This document shows, in pieces, positions 55,918 through 64,000 of a stretch of 64,000 nt of DNA (its first letter is position 1; every line of letters begins with the position of its first letter). This DNA is from Nocardia seriolae NBRC 15557. GTDB lineage: Bacteria > Actinomycetota > Actinomycetes > Mycobacteriales > Mycobacteriaceae. The notes under the pieces were generated by a model. It did not search any database. It had not been told where the DNA came from and saw nothing but the letters and a program-made list of their open reading frames with translations. Location: positions 1-64,000 of the forward strand of contig NZ_BJWY01000009.1 in assembly GCF_007990715.1 (NCBI RefSeq), given 5' to 3'. A program made the translations under genes and the position numbers.

Positions 55918-56781
55918 GTGTCGGCGTCTGTGAAATCGCTCCTGAGCACTCTGACCCTGCGTGGCCCGCACGAGGTGCTGCGCGGGAATCTCGGCATCGC
56001 CGGGTTGCCCGGGGTGGTGTACACGCCCGGGAAGGGGCTCAACCTGCCCGCGGTGGCGTTCGGGCACGGATGGCTGACCGGGGTCGGGAACTACCGCCGC
56101 CTGCTGGAACACCTGGCCTCCTGGGGATATGTGGCCGCCGCGCCCGATACCGAACGCGGCCCGATCCCCTCGCACCTCAACCTGGCCACGGATCTGCTGA
56201 CCACCCTGGACATCTGCACCGGGGTCCGGCTGGGCGCGGGCAATATCAGCGTCGACCCGCGCAAGCTCGCCCTGGCCGGGCACGGCATGGGAGCGGGCGC
56301 CGCCGTCATCGCCGCCTCCCAGCGCGAGGTCGCCGCGGTGGCGGCCCTGTATCCCTCCCCCACCGCTCCCTCCGCCGAAACCCTGGCCCCCAAGGTCGAC
56401 GCCCCCGCCCTGATCCTGGCCGGCGCCACCGACATCGACTCGGTCAGCTCCAACGCCATCCCACTGGCCTCCGCCTGGGGCGAGGATGCCGTCCTGCGCT
56501 CCCTCGACAAGGCCACCCACAACGGCATGGTCGAAGGCCGCCGCGCCCTGGCCGCGTTCGGCGCGGGCAAACACGAACCCAAGACCGAACGCCTCACCCG
56601 AGCCCTCCTCATCGGCTACCTCAACTACACCGTCCTCGGCGACAAGAAATACAAGCCCTTCGCCGACCCCGAATCCGTCATCCCCCACACCCAATTCGTC
56701 GACCCCGACGCCACCGAGGACGAATCGGACCAGCCCCAGAAACTCCCGGTCCTCCAACTCATCCAGGCCCTCCGCAAGTAA
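55918..56781 (+). CDS. dienelactone-hydrolase-like fold protein lacking the nucleophile serine
   Basis: A 287-residue alpha/beta-hydrolase-fold protein: GVVYTPGKGLNLPAVAFGHG, NYRRLLEHLASWGYVAAAPDTERG, and the expected nucleophile elbow reads LAGHGMGAGAAV, with Gly where Ser normally sits. DAPALILAGATDID and KATHNGMVEG hold plausible acid and His positions. It resembles the conserved protein encoded near glmS in mycobacteria (Rv3438-type). It may be a non-enzymatic or differently acting member. The start is GTG 55918. It is divergent from glmS, 100 bp apart. Confidence 0.78.
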   Translation: MSASVKSLLSTLTLRGPHEVLRGNLGIAGLPGVVYTPGKGLNLPAVAFGHGWLTGVGNYRRLLEHLASWGYVAAAPDTERGPIPSHLNLATDLLTTLDICTGVRLGAGNISVDPRKLALAGHGMGAGAAVIAASQREVAAVAALYPSPTAPSAETLAPKVDAPALILAGATDIDSVSSNAIPLASAWGEDAVLRSLDKATHNGMVEGRRALAAFGAGKHEPKTERLTRALLIGYLNYTVLGDKKYKPFADPESVIPHTQFVDPDATEDESDQPQKLPVLQLIQALRK

Positions 56782-56879
56782 CCGCAAGACCAACCGGTCA
56801 GGTCGAATCTCGCGGCCACCCAGAACTCCGCGCCCTGCGGCATCGCGGCGCTCCGGCGGGGCGGCGAAAACGCGTGTGT

Positions 56880-58946
56880 TCAGGCCCCAGCGGACGGGGC
56901 GAGCGGTGCGACTTCGGGGATCTCGACACCACCCTCCGGGATTTCCAGCGCCGCGTCCGGGCTGCCAAGCGTGGGAACGGGATTCGGTGGCGTCGTCGCG
57001 GCTTCCGCGCCACCGGGCAGCGGATCCGCTGCCCCCGGGGGCACAGCGTCGCCGAGAGGCCTGGTCGGCGTGCCCGATTCGAGCGGCCCGGCAGATTCCA
57101 GCGGCACGGCAGATCCAGGCAGTGCGGAGGGCGGCACGGCGGATTCCGGCGGCGCGGCACATTTCGCGGGAGTCTGGTCGGGGGCGGCCTCGGGTTGGGG
57201 AGCCTCGGCGCACCTCGATACAGGCGGGTCGGCCGCGAGCGGTGAACCTGGAATCTCCGGTGTGGCAGCCTGATCCGGGACCGGCACGAGACATTGCGGC
57301 TCGGGCTGCGCCGACGGCGGGTTCGGCGTCACACACGTGCGCAGGACACAGTCGGGGTGAATCGGCACGGGAGGCGGCGGGCTGACACCTGTGGAGTCGG
57401 GCGGGGTAGCGCCGGTGGGGTCTGGTGCGGATGTCCCTGGCGTATCGGGGGTTCCACCGCCCTTCGCCGAAGGCCCGGCATCGCCCAGTGTGGCGGGATT
57501 CGGGTCGGGCTGGCTGTCGGTATGGGGTGTGGCTTGGGCATCGACCGAGGCTTCGGGGGTCAGGGACGGGAGGCCGTCGGGGCCGAAGGTTACGGCGTAG
57601 GTCTGGGTACGGCCGGATTCGTCGGTTATGGCGAGGGTCAGGTCGCTGTCGGGGGTGCGGTCGAGGGCGAAGTGCTTTCCGGCGAGGTCGAATTCGAGGT
57701 GGCCGGAGGGGATGTTCGCGGGCTTCGGCTCGTCGGGATCGGTCCCTGGATCGGGGTCGGTGCGGTCGTCCGGGGTGTCGGAGGCGTCCGGGGTTGGGGT
57801 GGTGAGTGAGCCGAGGTTTTCGAGGGCGGTGGAGATTCCCCGTTGGAGCCCGGCTTCGAGTTGGGTGAGGGCGTCTTTCAGGGTTCGGGTGAACTGGTCG
57901 GATTGTGGCTGTGCCGATTCCGGCGTTGTGGCGGGCTCGGTGGTGGAGATCGCGGGTGCCCCCGATGCGGCCGGTTCGGTGGAACCGGATTGGGCGGGTT
58001 GGGCTTCCGGTTCGGTGGTAGCGGGCGAGGATCCGCCTCGGCGCTCGGCCGCGGGCGAGTCGGGCGGGCTGACCGGTTCCGCAGAAGCGGGCGGATACTC
58101 GGGCGCGGCGGTCTGAGGCGTCGTCCGGGGATACACCGTGGGATTCGGGGAGGTCGCAGCGTAGGGCGGCGATGCCGGAGTGGGGTGGGACGGTGATGCC
58201 GGGAAGGGTTGGGAAGTGGGCGGATTCGGGACCGGATCCGGTTGGGGCAAGAGCGCTGGGGAGGGGTGGGGGTAAGGGTGGTCGACGATCCGGGAGAGGG
58301 CCGTGAGGATCGTGCGGTAGTGGGAATCGAAGGTGTGGTCGGCGGTTTCGCAGGCGGCGGCGAAGGTGGTGAGTTTGCGGTCTACGTCGGGACGGAAGGT
58401 GCTGGTGAGCCAGGGGTCGGTGGCATCGCTGATGAGGGTGGCGATGTCGGCGGGGGTTTTGCCGTCGATGGCGATGCGGCCCGCGCCGTCGGGGGTGGGC
58501 TCGAGCAGGGCGAGGGTGACCTCGGCCTTGGTGAGGGCTGCTCGGCGCAGGGGGTCCAGGGCGGAGGCGATGGTGGTGGAGGCGGTGCGGGCGGCGTCGA
58601 GGTCGTCGCGGGCCCGGCGCAGTTGGGAATTCACGATGGCGAGGGCCTCGGTGCCGGTCGCACCGGTCCAGGCCGTCGGCAGGGTTTGTGCCACCGCCTG
58701 CTGGGCGGACCAGCGGTTCTCGGCGTCGGTGAGCGCCTTGTCGAGTTCGGCTCTGGCGTTGTCGAATTCGGCGAGATCGGTGCCGCGCTGTTCGTCGTAG
58801 CGGGCGTAGAGGCCGGTGAGCGTGACACCGCGCGCTGCGCCGAAAGCCTTGGCGTACAGGGGCAGGAAGTGCTCCCAGTATTGGAGGCCGGGCGCTCCGT
58901 AGTCGAGGATCTGGTCGATGCTCTGGCCGGTCGGGTCGAAGCTCAT
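56880..58946 (-). CDS. ESX-type helical protein with long Pro-rich tail (EspB/PPE-like)
   Basis: A 688-residue protein. Residues 1-200 are a helical domain with a WXG-like turn (LPTAWTGATGTEALAIV) between long helices, similar in layout to ESX substrates. Residues about 210-370 are Pro/Ser/Thr-rich, about 340-470 contain a helix (FTRTLKDALTQLEAGLQ) and a beta-rich patch (GHLEFDLAGKHFALDRTPDSDLTLAITDESGRT is split here by function, not gaps), and the rest to 688 is Pro/Ala-rich with five or more Cys. There is no signal peptide. The ATG overlaps the small upstream gene's stop by 4 bp (ATGA). Secretion by a type VII system is inferred. Confidence 0.65.
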   Translation of the reverse strand: MSFDPTGQSIDQILDYGAPGLQYWEHFLPLYAKAFGAARGVTLTGLYARYDEQRGTDLAEFDNARAELDKALTDAENRWSAQQAVAQTLPTAWTGATGTEALAIVNSQLRRARDDLDAARTASTTIASALDPLRRAALTKAEVTLALLEPTPDGAGRIAIDGKTPADIATLISDATDPWLTSTFRPDVDRKLTTFAAACETADHTFDSHYRTILTALSRIVDHPYPHPSPALLPQPDPVPNPPTSQPFPASPSHPTPASPPYAATSPNPTVYPRTTPQTAAPEYPPASAEPVSPPDSPAAERRGGSSPATTEPEAQPAQSGSTEPAASGAPAISTTEPATTPESAQPQSDQFTRTLKDALTQLEAGLQRGISTALENLGSLTTPTPDASDTPDDRTDPDPGTDPDEPKPANIPSGHLEFDLAGKHFALDRTPDSDLTLAITDESGRTQTYAVTFGPDGLPSLTPEASVDAQATPHTDSQPDPNPATLGDAGPSAKGGGTPDTPGTSAPDPTGATPPDSTGVSPPPPVPIHPDCVLRTCVTPNPPSAQPEPQCLVPVPDQAATPEIPGSPLAADPPVSRCAEAPQPEAAPDQTPAKCAAPPESAVPPSALPGSAVPLESAGPLESGTPTRPLGDAVPPGAADPLPGGAEAATTPPNPVPTLGSPDAALEIPEGGVEIPEVAPLAPSAGA

Positions 58947-59281
58947 CGGCCCGCCTCGGTCAGGGCGGCGGCGTGCGCGCGGTCGATACGGGTGTATTCG
59001 GCTGCGGCGCGGTCGAATATGTCCGCGGTGGCGGTCGCCGCCGCTCCCCAGTAGCGCAGGCAGGCGGCCACCCGCTCGAAGCCCTCATGTATCGCGATGC
59101 CCTGCGCCGCGTAGTTGCGACCGGCTTCGTCGCTGCCGATTGCGAATGCCCGGCCGACCCCGAAGGCATGGTCGCCAACCGCACGCGAATGCCGTTGCAG
59201 GGCATCCGCATTGTCGCGCAAGGTGGTCGCCGCGGCACGCAGGGCGGAAATGCGCACGCCGAAATCGCCGGATTCCCCCAT
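58943..59281 (-). CDS. EspC/WXG100-like small helical protein
   Basis: A 112-residue Ala-rich helical protein: VRISALRAAATTLRDNADALQ (first helix), a central stretch FAIGSDEAGRNYAAQG, a second helix with VAACLRYWGAAATATADIFD, then AAAEYTRIDRAH near the end. YTRID fits the YxxxD/E type VII export signal after a helical hairpin. The layout matches the EspC-like families of ESX loci. It overlaps the start of the large partner by 4 bp, so the two are probably made and exported as a pair. ATG 59281 is chosen; a longer upstream reading runs over the neighbouring gene. Confidence 0.7.
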   Translation of the reverse strand: MGESGDFGVRISALRAAATTLRDNADALQRHSRAVGDHAFGVGRAFAIGSDEAGRNYAAQGIAIHEGFERVAACLRYWGAAATATADIFDRAAAEYTRIDRAHAAALTEAGR

Positions 59282-59331
59282 TGGTGGTCCCCCCTCGAAT
59301 CCCTGTGTCGTGTAACCCCTGATGCCCCGGC

Positions 59332-59661
59332 TCAGCCCAGCCCGAGCTGCCCGCCGTCCTTGCGCACCCATTCGGTGGTGCCGTCGGAGTTGTGGTGGAA
59401 CCCCCAGGCCGCGTAGTCGCCGCCGCTGTCCACCACGGTCAGGTGATCGGCGTAGCCGTCGTGATCCAGATCCGTCCACACCTGCATGGCGTGGTCGGTG
59501 CCGGTGGTCACGGTGTCGAGTAGTCCGTCGCCATCGAGATCCTGTGTGAGATGGGATAACTCGACCGCGCCGAGCCCACCCAGCTCCGAATGCGCACCCA
59601 GGTCCGAGTGCACGCCGAGATCCGGCAGCTCCGACCCGGGCAGATCACCCGCTGTGACCAT
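59332..59661 (-). CDS. small acidic protein with two calcium-loop-like repeats
   Basis: A 109-residue protein from ATG 59661. It has two Asp-rich loops of the DxDxDG type (QDLDGDGLLDTV and TDLDHDGYADHL), as in EF-hand, dockerin or FG-GAP/VCBS loops, and ends WGFHHNSDGTTEWVRKDG. No signal peptide is present. It lies 50 bp upstream of the EspC-like gene on the same strand, first of three genes, suggesting an ESX-linked unit. Calcium binding is inferred from the loops only. Confidence 0.65.
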   Translation of the reverse strand: MVTAGDLPGSELPDLGVHSDLGAHSELGGLGAVELSHLTQDLDGDGLLDTVTTGTDHAMQVWTDLDHDGYADHLTVVDSGGDYAAWGFHHNSDGTTEWVRKDGGQLGLG

Positions 59662-59765
59662 GGTGTGCGCTCCTCCGCTGTGACGTGGCTCCATCCTGTC
59701 ACCCGCGATCACGCCCCGCACCACCTTCGATACCGAATGTGGATAACTCTCCCCCTGTGGATGAT

Positions 59766-59984
59766 TCAGTCCTTCGGGATGAAGATCCACAGCGCGATGT
59801 AGAGCAGGAACTGCGGTCCCGGCAGCAGGCACGACACCACGAAGAGAATGCGGACCAGGTTGGCGCTCCAGCCGAGGTATTCGGCGAGCCCGCCGCACAC
59901 GCCGCCGATCCACCGGTCGGTGCTGGAGCGGCGCAGCCGCTTGGGGGTCTGCTGGGGCAGCTGGGTCGAGAAGTCTGTTGTCAT
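59766..59984 (-). CDS. small PspC-domain membrane protein
   Basis: A 72-residue protein consisting of a single PspC domain: RSSTDRWIGGVCGGLAEYLG, then a helix-forming WSANLVRILFVVSCLLPGP and the end LLYIALWIFIPKD. Stand-alone PspC proteins are membrane-stress-linked, but their action is unclear. ATG 59984 is preferred to the upstream start at 60035. It is the third PspC-domain protein in the window, after the sensor kinase and the LiaF-like protein. Confidence 0.87.
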   Translation of the reverse strand: MTTDFSTQLPQQTPKRLRRSSTDRWIGGVCGGLAEYLGWSANLVRILFVVSCLLPGPQFLLYIALWIFIPKD

Positions 59985-60100
59985 GACTCCACTGTGCCGA
60001 GTCCGGTCGCCGGGCACATCGGTCCTACGCCCCATTCCTACCCTGACTTTCGGCAGGGCCGGAATCAGGGTGGCACCCTGAGCACGGCAGAATCCCCCTG

Positions 60101-61744
60101 GTGAGCACCACTCTGCATGCGCGCGGCCTGGCCGCCGGACACGGCGAGCGGATCCTGTTCGCCGACCTCGACCTGATCCTCGCCCCCGGCGAGGTGATCG
60201 GCCTGGTCGGCGTGAACGGGGCCGGGAAATCCACCCTGCTGCGCATGCTCGCCGACGGCGACGCCCCCGAGGGCGAGATCGTGCTCAGCCCGCCCGACGC
60301 CACCGTCGGCTATCTGGCCCAGGAACCCGCGCGCATGGCCGGGGAGACCGTGCTCGAATGCCTGCGCCGCCGAACCGGCGTGGCCGCCGCCCAGCACACC
60401 ATGGACGCCGCCGCCGAGCGCCTCGCCGATGGCGGCGAAGACGAGTACTCCCCCGCCCTGGAGCGCTGGCTCGCCCTCGGCGGCGCGGACCTGGAGCAGC
60501 GCGCCGAGGAGGTGGCCGCCGATCTGGGCCTGGCCGAGAGCCTCCCGCAGGGCCTGGACACCCCCATGACCGTGCTCTCCGGCGGCCAGGCCGCCCGCGC
60601 CGGACTGGCCTCGGTCCTGTTGTCCCGCTTCGACATCCTGCTGCTCGACGAGCCCACCAACGATCTCGACCTGGACGGCCTGGCCCGCCTGGAGCAGTTC
60701 GTGACCGGCCTCCGCGAACCCCTCATGGTGATCAGCCACGACCGGGAGTTCCTGGCGCGCACCGTGAATCGCATCGTGGAACTGGATCTGGCCCAGCAGC
60801 AGGTCGGCGTCTACGACGGCGGCTACGAGTCCTACCTGGAGGAGCGGGAGATCGCCCGCCGCCACGCCCGCGAGGCCTACGACGAGTACGCCGACACCAA
60901 GTCCGGCTTGGAAGCGCGCGCGAATATGCAGCGCAACTGGATGGAACACGGTGTCCGCAATGCCCGTCGCAAGTCCAAGCAGGACTCCGACAAGATGGGC
61001 CGCAAGGCCCGCGCGGAGGCCACCGAGAAGCAGGCGTCCAAGGTCAAGCAGACCCTCAAGCGCATCGAACGCCTGGACGCGGTGGAGGAGCCGCGCAAGG
61101 AGTGGGAGCTGCGCATGTCCATTGCCGCGGCACCCCGCAGCGGATCGGTGGTGGCCACCCTGTCCGCCGCCACCGTCGGCCGCGGCGACTTCACCCTCGG
61201 CCCGGTGACCGTACAGGTCGACTGGGGCGACCGCATCGTCCTGACCGGCGCGAACGGCGCGGGCAAGTCCACCCTGCTGGCGCTGCTGCTGGGAAAGACG
61301 AAGCCGGACACCGGTTCCGCCGCCCTCGGCTCGGGCGTGGCCATCGGCGAGGTCGACCAGGCCCGCGGCCTGTGCCGCGGCACCGCCACCCTCGCCGACA
61401 CTTTCAGCGCCGAGGTCCCCGACTGGAACGAAGCCGACGTCCGCACCCTGCTCGCCAAGTTCGGCCTGCGCGGCCCACATGTGCTGCGCCCCAACGACAC
61501 CCTCTCCCCCGGCGAGCGCACCCGCGCGGCCCTGGCCCTGCTCCAGGCCCGCGGCGTGAACCTGCTCGTCCTCGACGAACCCACCAACCACCTGGACCTG
61601 CCCGCCATCGAAAAGCTGGAACAGGCCGTCGAATCCTTCGAGGGCACAGTGCTTCTGGTGACACACGACCGCCGCATGCTGGACAATGTCCGGGCCACCC
61701 GCCGCTGGCACATCACCGACGGCAAACTCGAGGAAACGCTCTAA
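60101..61744 (+). CDS. ABC-F family ATPase
   Basis: A 547-residue soluble protein with two ABC domains and no membrane part. Domain 1: Walker A GVNGAGKST, signature LSGGQAARAGLA, Walker B ILLLDEPTNDLDLDG. A linker at about residues 240-345 is charged and helical (RNARRKSKQDSDKMGRKARA). Domain 2: GANGAGKST, signature-like LSPGERTRAALALLQ, LLVLDEPTNHLDLPA. ABC-F proteins act on the ribosome in translation rescue or antibiotic protection; which applies here cannot be told. The start is GTG 60101. It lies 6 bp before the aminotransferase gene. Confidence 0.9.
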   Translation: MSTTLHARGLAAGHGERILFADLDLILAPGEVIGLVGVNGAGKSTLLRMLADGDAPEGEIVLSPPDATVGYLAQEPARMAGETVLECLRRRTGVAAAQHTMDAAAERLADGGEDEYSPALERWLALGGADLEQRAEEVAADLGLAESLPQGLDTPMTVLSGGQAARAGLASVLLSRFDILLLDEPTNDLDLDGLARLEQFVTGLREPLMVISHDREFLARTVNRIVELDLAQQQVGVYDGGYESYLEEREIARRHAREAYDEYADTKSGLEARANMQRNWMEHGVRNARRKSKQDSDKMGRKARAEATEKQASKVKQTLKRIERLDAVEEPRKEWELRMSIAAAPRSGSVVATLSAATVGRGDFTLGPVTVQVDWGDRIVLTGANGAGKSTLLALLLGKTKPDTGSAALGSGVAIGEVDQARGLCRGTATLADTFSAEVPDWNEADVRTLLAKFGLRGPHVLRPNDTLSPGERTRAALALLQARGVNLLVLDEPTNHLDLPAIEKLEQAVESFEGTVLLVTHDRRMLDNVRATRRWHITDGKLEETL

Positions 61745-61750
61745 CGCACC

Positions 61751-62887
61751 ATGCTCGTCAAACGGCTCCGCCCTTACAGCACTTCGATATTCGGGGAGAT
61801 TTCCCAGCTGGCGGTGACGCACGGCGCGATCGACCTCGGCCAGGGCTTCCCCGACTACGAGGGCCCGCGCGCCATGCTCGATCGCGCCCGCGAGTCCATC
61901 GCAACCGGCGTGAACCACTACACCTCGTCGAAAGGGCAGCCGGAACTGCGGGCCGCCATAGTCGCGGAGCGCGCCCGCCACCTGGGCGAAAAGTACGACG
62001 CGGCAACGGAGGTGGTTGTCACCTCGGGCGCCACCGAGGCGCTGACCGCCGCCATGCTCGGGCTGGTGGAACCGGGCGGTGAGGTGATCCTGATCGAGCC
62101 GTTCTACGACTCGTACCCGGCGGCGGTCGCCCTGGCCGGTGCCACGGCGCGCACCGTGGCGATGGTGTCCGACGGCGACGGCTTCACCCTGGATCTCGAC
62201 GAACTCCGCCGGACGATCACGCCGCGCACGCGCGTGCTGGTGCTGAACTCGCCACACAATCCGACCGGTTCACTGCTGAGCGACGAAGATCTGCGCACGA
62301 TCGCCGCATTGGCCCGAGAGCACGACCTTCTGGCGATTTCCGACGAGGTCTACGAACACCTCGTGTTCGACGATCTCCCGCATGGCTCGATCGCCTCGCT
62401 GCCCGGCATGCGGCAGCGCACGATCGTGGTGTCGGCCCCCGCCAAGACCTTCAATGTCACGGGATGGCGCATCGGCTGGGCGCTCGGCCCCCAGCGGCTG
62501 ATCGACGCGGTGCACGCGGCGAAGCAATATCTGACCTTCGTGTCCCCGGCCCCGTTCCAGCCCGCCATCGCGTACGCGCTGGAGCGGGAACTGGATTGGG
62601 CCGCGGCCAATCGCACGGCGCTGCACGGCAAGTACCTGATGCTGTCGAACGCGCTGCGTGATCTCGGATTCGGCGTGAAGCGCAGCGCGGGCGGCTATTT
62701 CGTGTGCGCCGACGTCGGCTCGGACGGTACCGCCTTCTGCCGCGAGCTACCCGCCCGACTCGGCGTGGCGGCAATCCCGGTCGCCGCCCTGTCCACCCGC
62801 CCGACGTGGAACACGCTGGTGCGCTTCGCCTATTGCAAGAAGGATTCGACACTGCGGGAGGCGATCACCCGCCTCGGCGCCGCCTGA
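61751..62887 (+). CDS. PLP-dependent aminotransferase, class I/II (DapC-like)
   Basis: A 378-residue fold-type I aminotransferase. It has IDLGQGFPDYEGP, NHYTSSKGQPELRAAI, VTSGATEALTAAMLG, NSPHNPTGSLL, SDEVYEHLVF, the PLP Lys in SAPAKTFNVTGWRIGW, and a C-terminal Arg in LVRFAYCKKD. The sequence is closest in style to mycobacterial Rv0858c (N-succinyldiaminopimelate aminotransferase, DapC) and to kynurenine/methionine aminotransferases, so the substrate is not certain. It is co-directional with the ABC-F gene, 6 bp away, and convergent with glmM. Confidence 0.85.
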   Translation: MLVKRLRPYSTSIFGEISQLAVTHGAIDLGQGFPDYEGPRAMLDRARESIATGVNHYTSSKGQPELRAAIVAERARHLGEKYDAATEVVVTSGATEALTAAMLGLVEPGGEVILIEPFYDSYPAAVALAGATARTVAMVSDGDGFTLDLDELRRTITPRTRVLVLNSPHNPTGSLLSDEDLRTIAALAREHDLLAISDEVYEHLVFDDLPHGSIASLPGMRQRTIVVSAPAKTFNVTGWRIGWALGPQRLIDAVHAAKQYLTFVSPAPFQPAIAYALERELDWAAANRTALHGKYLMLSNALRDLGFGVKRSAGGYFVCADVGSDGTAFCRELPARLGVAAIPVAALSTRPTWNTLVRFAYCKKDSTLREAITRLGAA

Positions 62888-63003
62888 GCACCGGACCGCG
62901 GCCTCCTCACCCGGCCGCGCGTCCGACGTGCTCCCGGCCGGAATCCACTGTGCGTGAGCAGATCCCGGGCACGGGCGGGCAGGGATGACGAATAGAGGTC
63001 CCG

Positions 63004-64000
63004 TCAGACCGCAGCCACCAGCTTGGCGAGATTGTCGGCGAGGTGTTGCGCCTGGGTGGGATCGGTGGCTTCGACCATGACCCGGACAAGCTGTTCGGTT
63101 CCGCTGGGGCGCAGGAGGATTCGACCGGTATCCCCGAGCAGGCGCTCGGACTCCGCGACTGCTTCCAGCACGGGCGCGGCGACGGCGACGGCCGCCTTGT
63201 CGGAGACGGGAACGTTGATCAGCACCTGCGGGACGGTCTGCACGATGCCCGCCAGTTCCGCCAGGGATCGGCCGGTTTCGGCCATGCGGGCCATCAGCTT
63301 CAGACCGGTCAGTACGCCATCACCGGTGGTGCCGAACTTCGGGAAGACCACGTGGCCGGACTGTTCGCCGCCCAGGGTGTAGCCGCCCGCGCGCAGGTCC
63401 TCGAGGACGTAGCGGTCGCCGACGGCGGTGGTGCGCATGGTGATTCCGGCCCCGCGCATGGCGATGTGCAGGCCGAGGTTGCTCATGACGGTCGCGACCA
63501 GGGTGTTCGCGGCCAGCTCGCCGGAGTCGCGCATGGCCACGGCGAGGACCGCCATGATGGCGTCGCCGTCGACCACCGCGCCGGTGGCGTCCACGGCCAG
63601 GCAGCGGTCGGCGTCACCGTCGTGGGCCAGGCCCAGGTCCGCGTTGTGCTCCCGGACGGCGCGCTGGATCTGCTCCAGATGCGTCGAGCCACAGCCGTCG
63701 TTGATGTTCAGGCCGTCGGGTTCGGCATTGATGGCGATGACCGTCGCACCGGCCTCGCGGTAGGCGGTGGGGCCGACCTCGGAAGCCGCACCGTGCGCGC
63801 AGTCCACGACCACGGTGAGCCCGCGCAGATCCCGCCCGGTGGCCTGGACCAGGTGCTCGACATAGCGCTCGTGGGTGCCCTCGATGCTGTATCGGTCGTG
63901 AACGTCGAAGACGTGCCCGCCCAGTCCGGGCCCTCCGAGTACGCGCCCGATGGCGGCACCGGTGGGCCGGGTGAACGAGCCGTCGTCGATGAGCGCCTCG
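63004..64000 (-). CDS. glmM: phosphoglucosamine mutase GlmM, 5' part cut by window edge
   Basis: GlmM converts glucosamine-6-phosphate to glucosamine-1-phosphate. About 332 C-terminal residues are present: [12 protein letters not shown] near the edge, the sugar-phosphate mutase metal loop [13 protein letters not shown], the sugar-binding loop [11 protein letters not shown], and the phosphate-binding [15 protein letters not shown] near the end. The N-terminal domain with the phosphoserine lies beyond 64000. With glmS at 54 kb and alr at 49 kb it belongs to envelope precursor supply. The 116-bp gap to the convergent aminotransferase holds no gene. Confidence 0.95.
   Translation of the reverse strand, partial: EALIDDGSFTRPTGAAIGRVLGGPGLGGHVFDVHDRYSIEGTHERYVEHLVQATGRDLRGLTVVVDCAHGAASEVGPTAYREAGATVIAINAEPDGLNINDGCGSTHLEQIQRAVREHNADLGLAHDGDADRCLAVDATGAVVDGDAIMAVLAVAMRDSGELAANTLVATVMSNLGLHIAMRGAGITMRTTAVGDRYVLEDLRAGGYTLGGEQSGHVVFPKFGTTGDGVLTGLKLMARMAETGRSLAELAGIVQTVPQVLINVPVSDKAAVAVAAPVLEAVAESERLLGDTGRILLRPSGTEQLVRVMVEATDPTQAQHLADNLAKLVAAV

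Overview
The window is high-GC actinobacterial DNA, most likely Nocardia or a close mycolic-acid relative. Three things point there: gene order that follows the Mycobacterium tuberculosis guaA - guaB3/guaB2 - sigD - whiB3 - groEL1/groES - tsaD/rimI/tsaB/tsaE/alr - nnr - glmS - glmM block (known from the literature), an MspA-type outer-membrane porin, and ESX-type small helical proteins. The genus is an inference.

Layout. 1-13.7 kb: DUF3017 membrane protein, trmL, a DUF167 protein, a TPM-domain membrane protein, a frameshifted SOS polymerase gene dnaE2 with its LexA box, an SDR oxidoreductase, a two-component pair, an Lnt-like N-acyltransferase and several housekeeping or unknown genes. 13.9-20.6 kb: a membrane glycosyltransferase, imuB and imuA' (the other mutasome parts, also with a LexA box), a stand-alone mraY and a membrane Ser/Thr kinase. 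20.7-27.7 kb: a PspC-type sensor kinase and LuxR regulator, facing a PspC/LiaF-like membrane protein and looking like a LiaFSR-type envelope-stress module. Its two halves are separated by a cold-shock gene, the MspA porin, a deazaflavin enzyme and a stretch of broken genes (nucleotidyltransferase remnant, nested inverted repeats, IS256 transposase tail, WD40 tail). 27.9-36.5 kb: guaA, an alpha/beta hydrolase between two copies of a dispersed repeat, guaB3, guaB, a DUF5319-like gene, rsdA, sigD. 36.5-45.7 kb: TPR-like gene, whiB3 with a long AT-richer leader, sigK with a truncated rskA, an unknown gene, groEL1-groES under CIRCE control, and an Hsp70-like membrane protein whose 3' end lies in a third repeat copy. 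45.8-50.7 kb: tsaD-rimI-tsaB-tsaE-alr operon and a dapA paralogue divergent from a LysR regulator. 51.8-64 kb: nnr, a cupredoxin lipoprotein, glmS, a hydrolase-fold protein lacking its nucleophile serine, an ESX-like three-gene operon, a small PspC protein, an ABC-F ATPase, an aminotransferase and the 3' part of glmM.

The genes form several working sets: an SOS mutasome (dnaE2, imuA', imuB) whose polymerase frame is broken here; GMP synthesis (guaB, guaA); tRNA t6A synthesis (tsaB/D/E) with alr; peptidoglycan precursor supply (alr, mraY, glmS, glmM); and regulated sigma factors (sigD/rsdA, sigK/rskA). The most unusual non-genic signal is a roughly 130-bp intergenic repeat present three times in the same orientation (about 29.5, 30.85 and 45.6 kb), next to genes that are not part of the conserved order.
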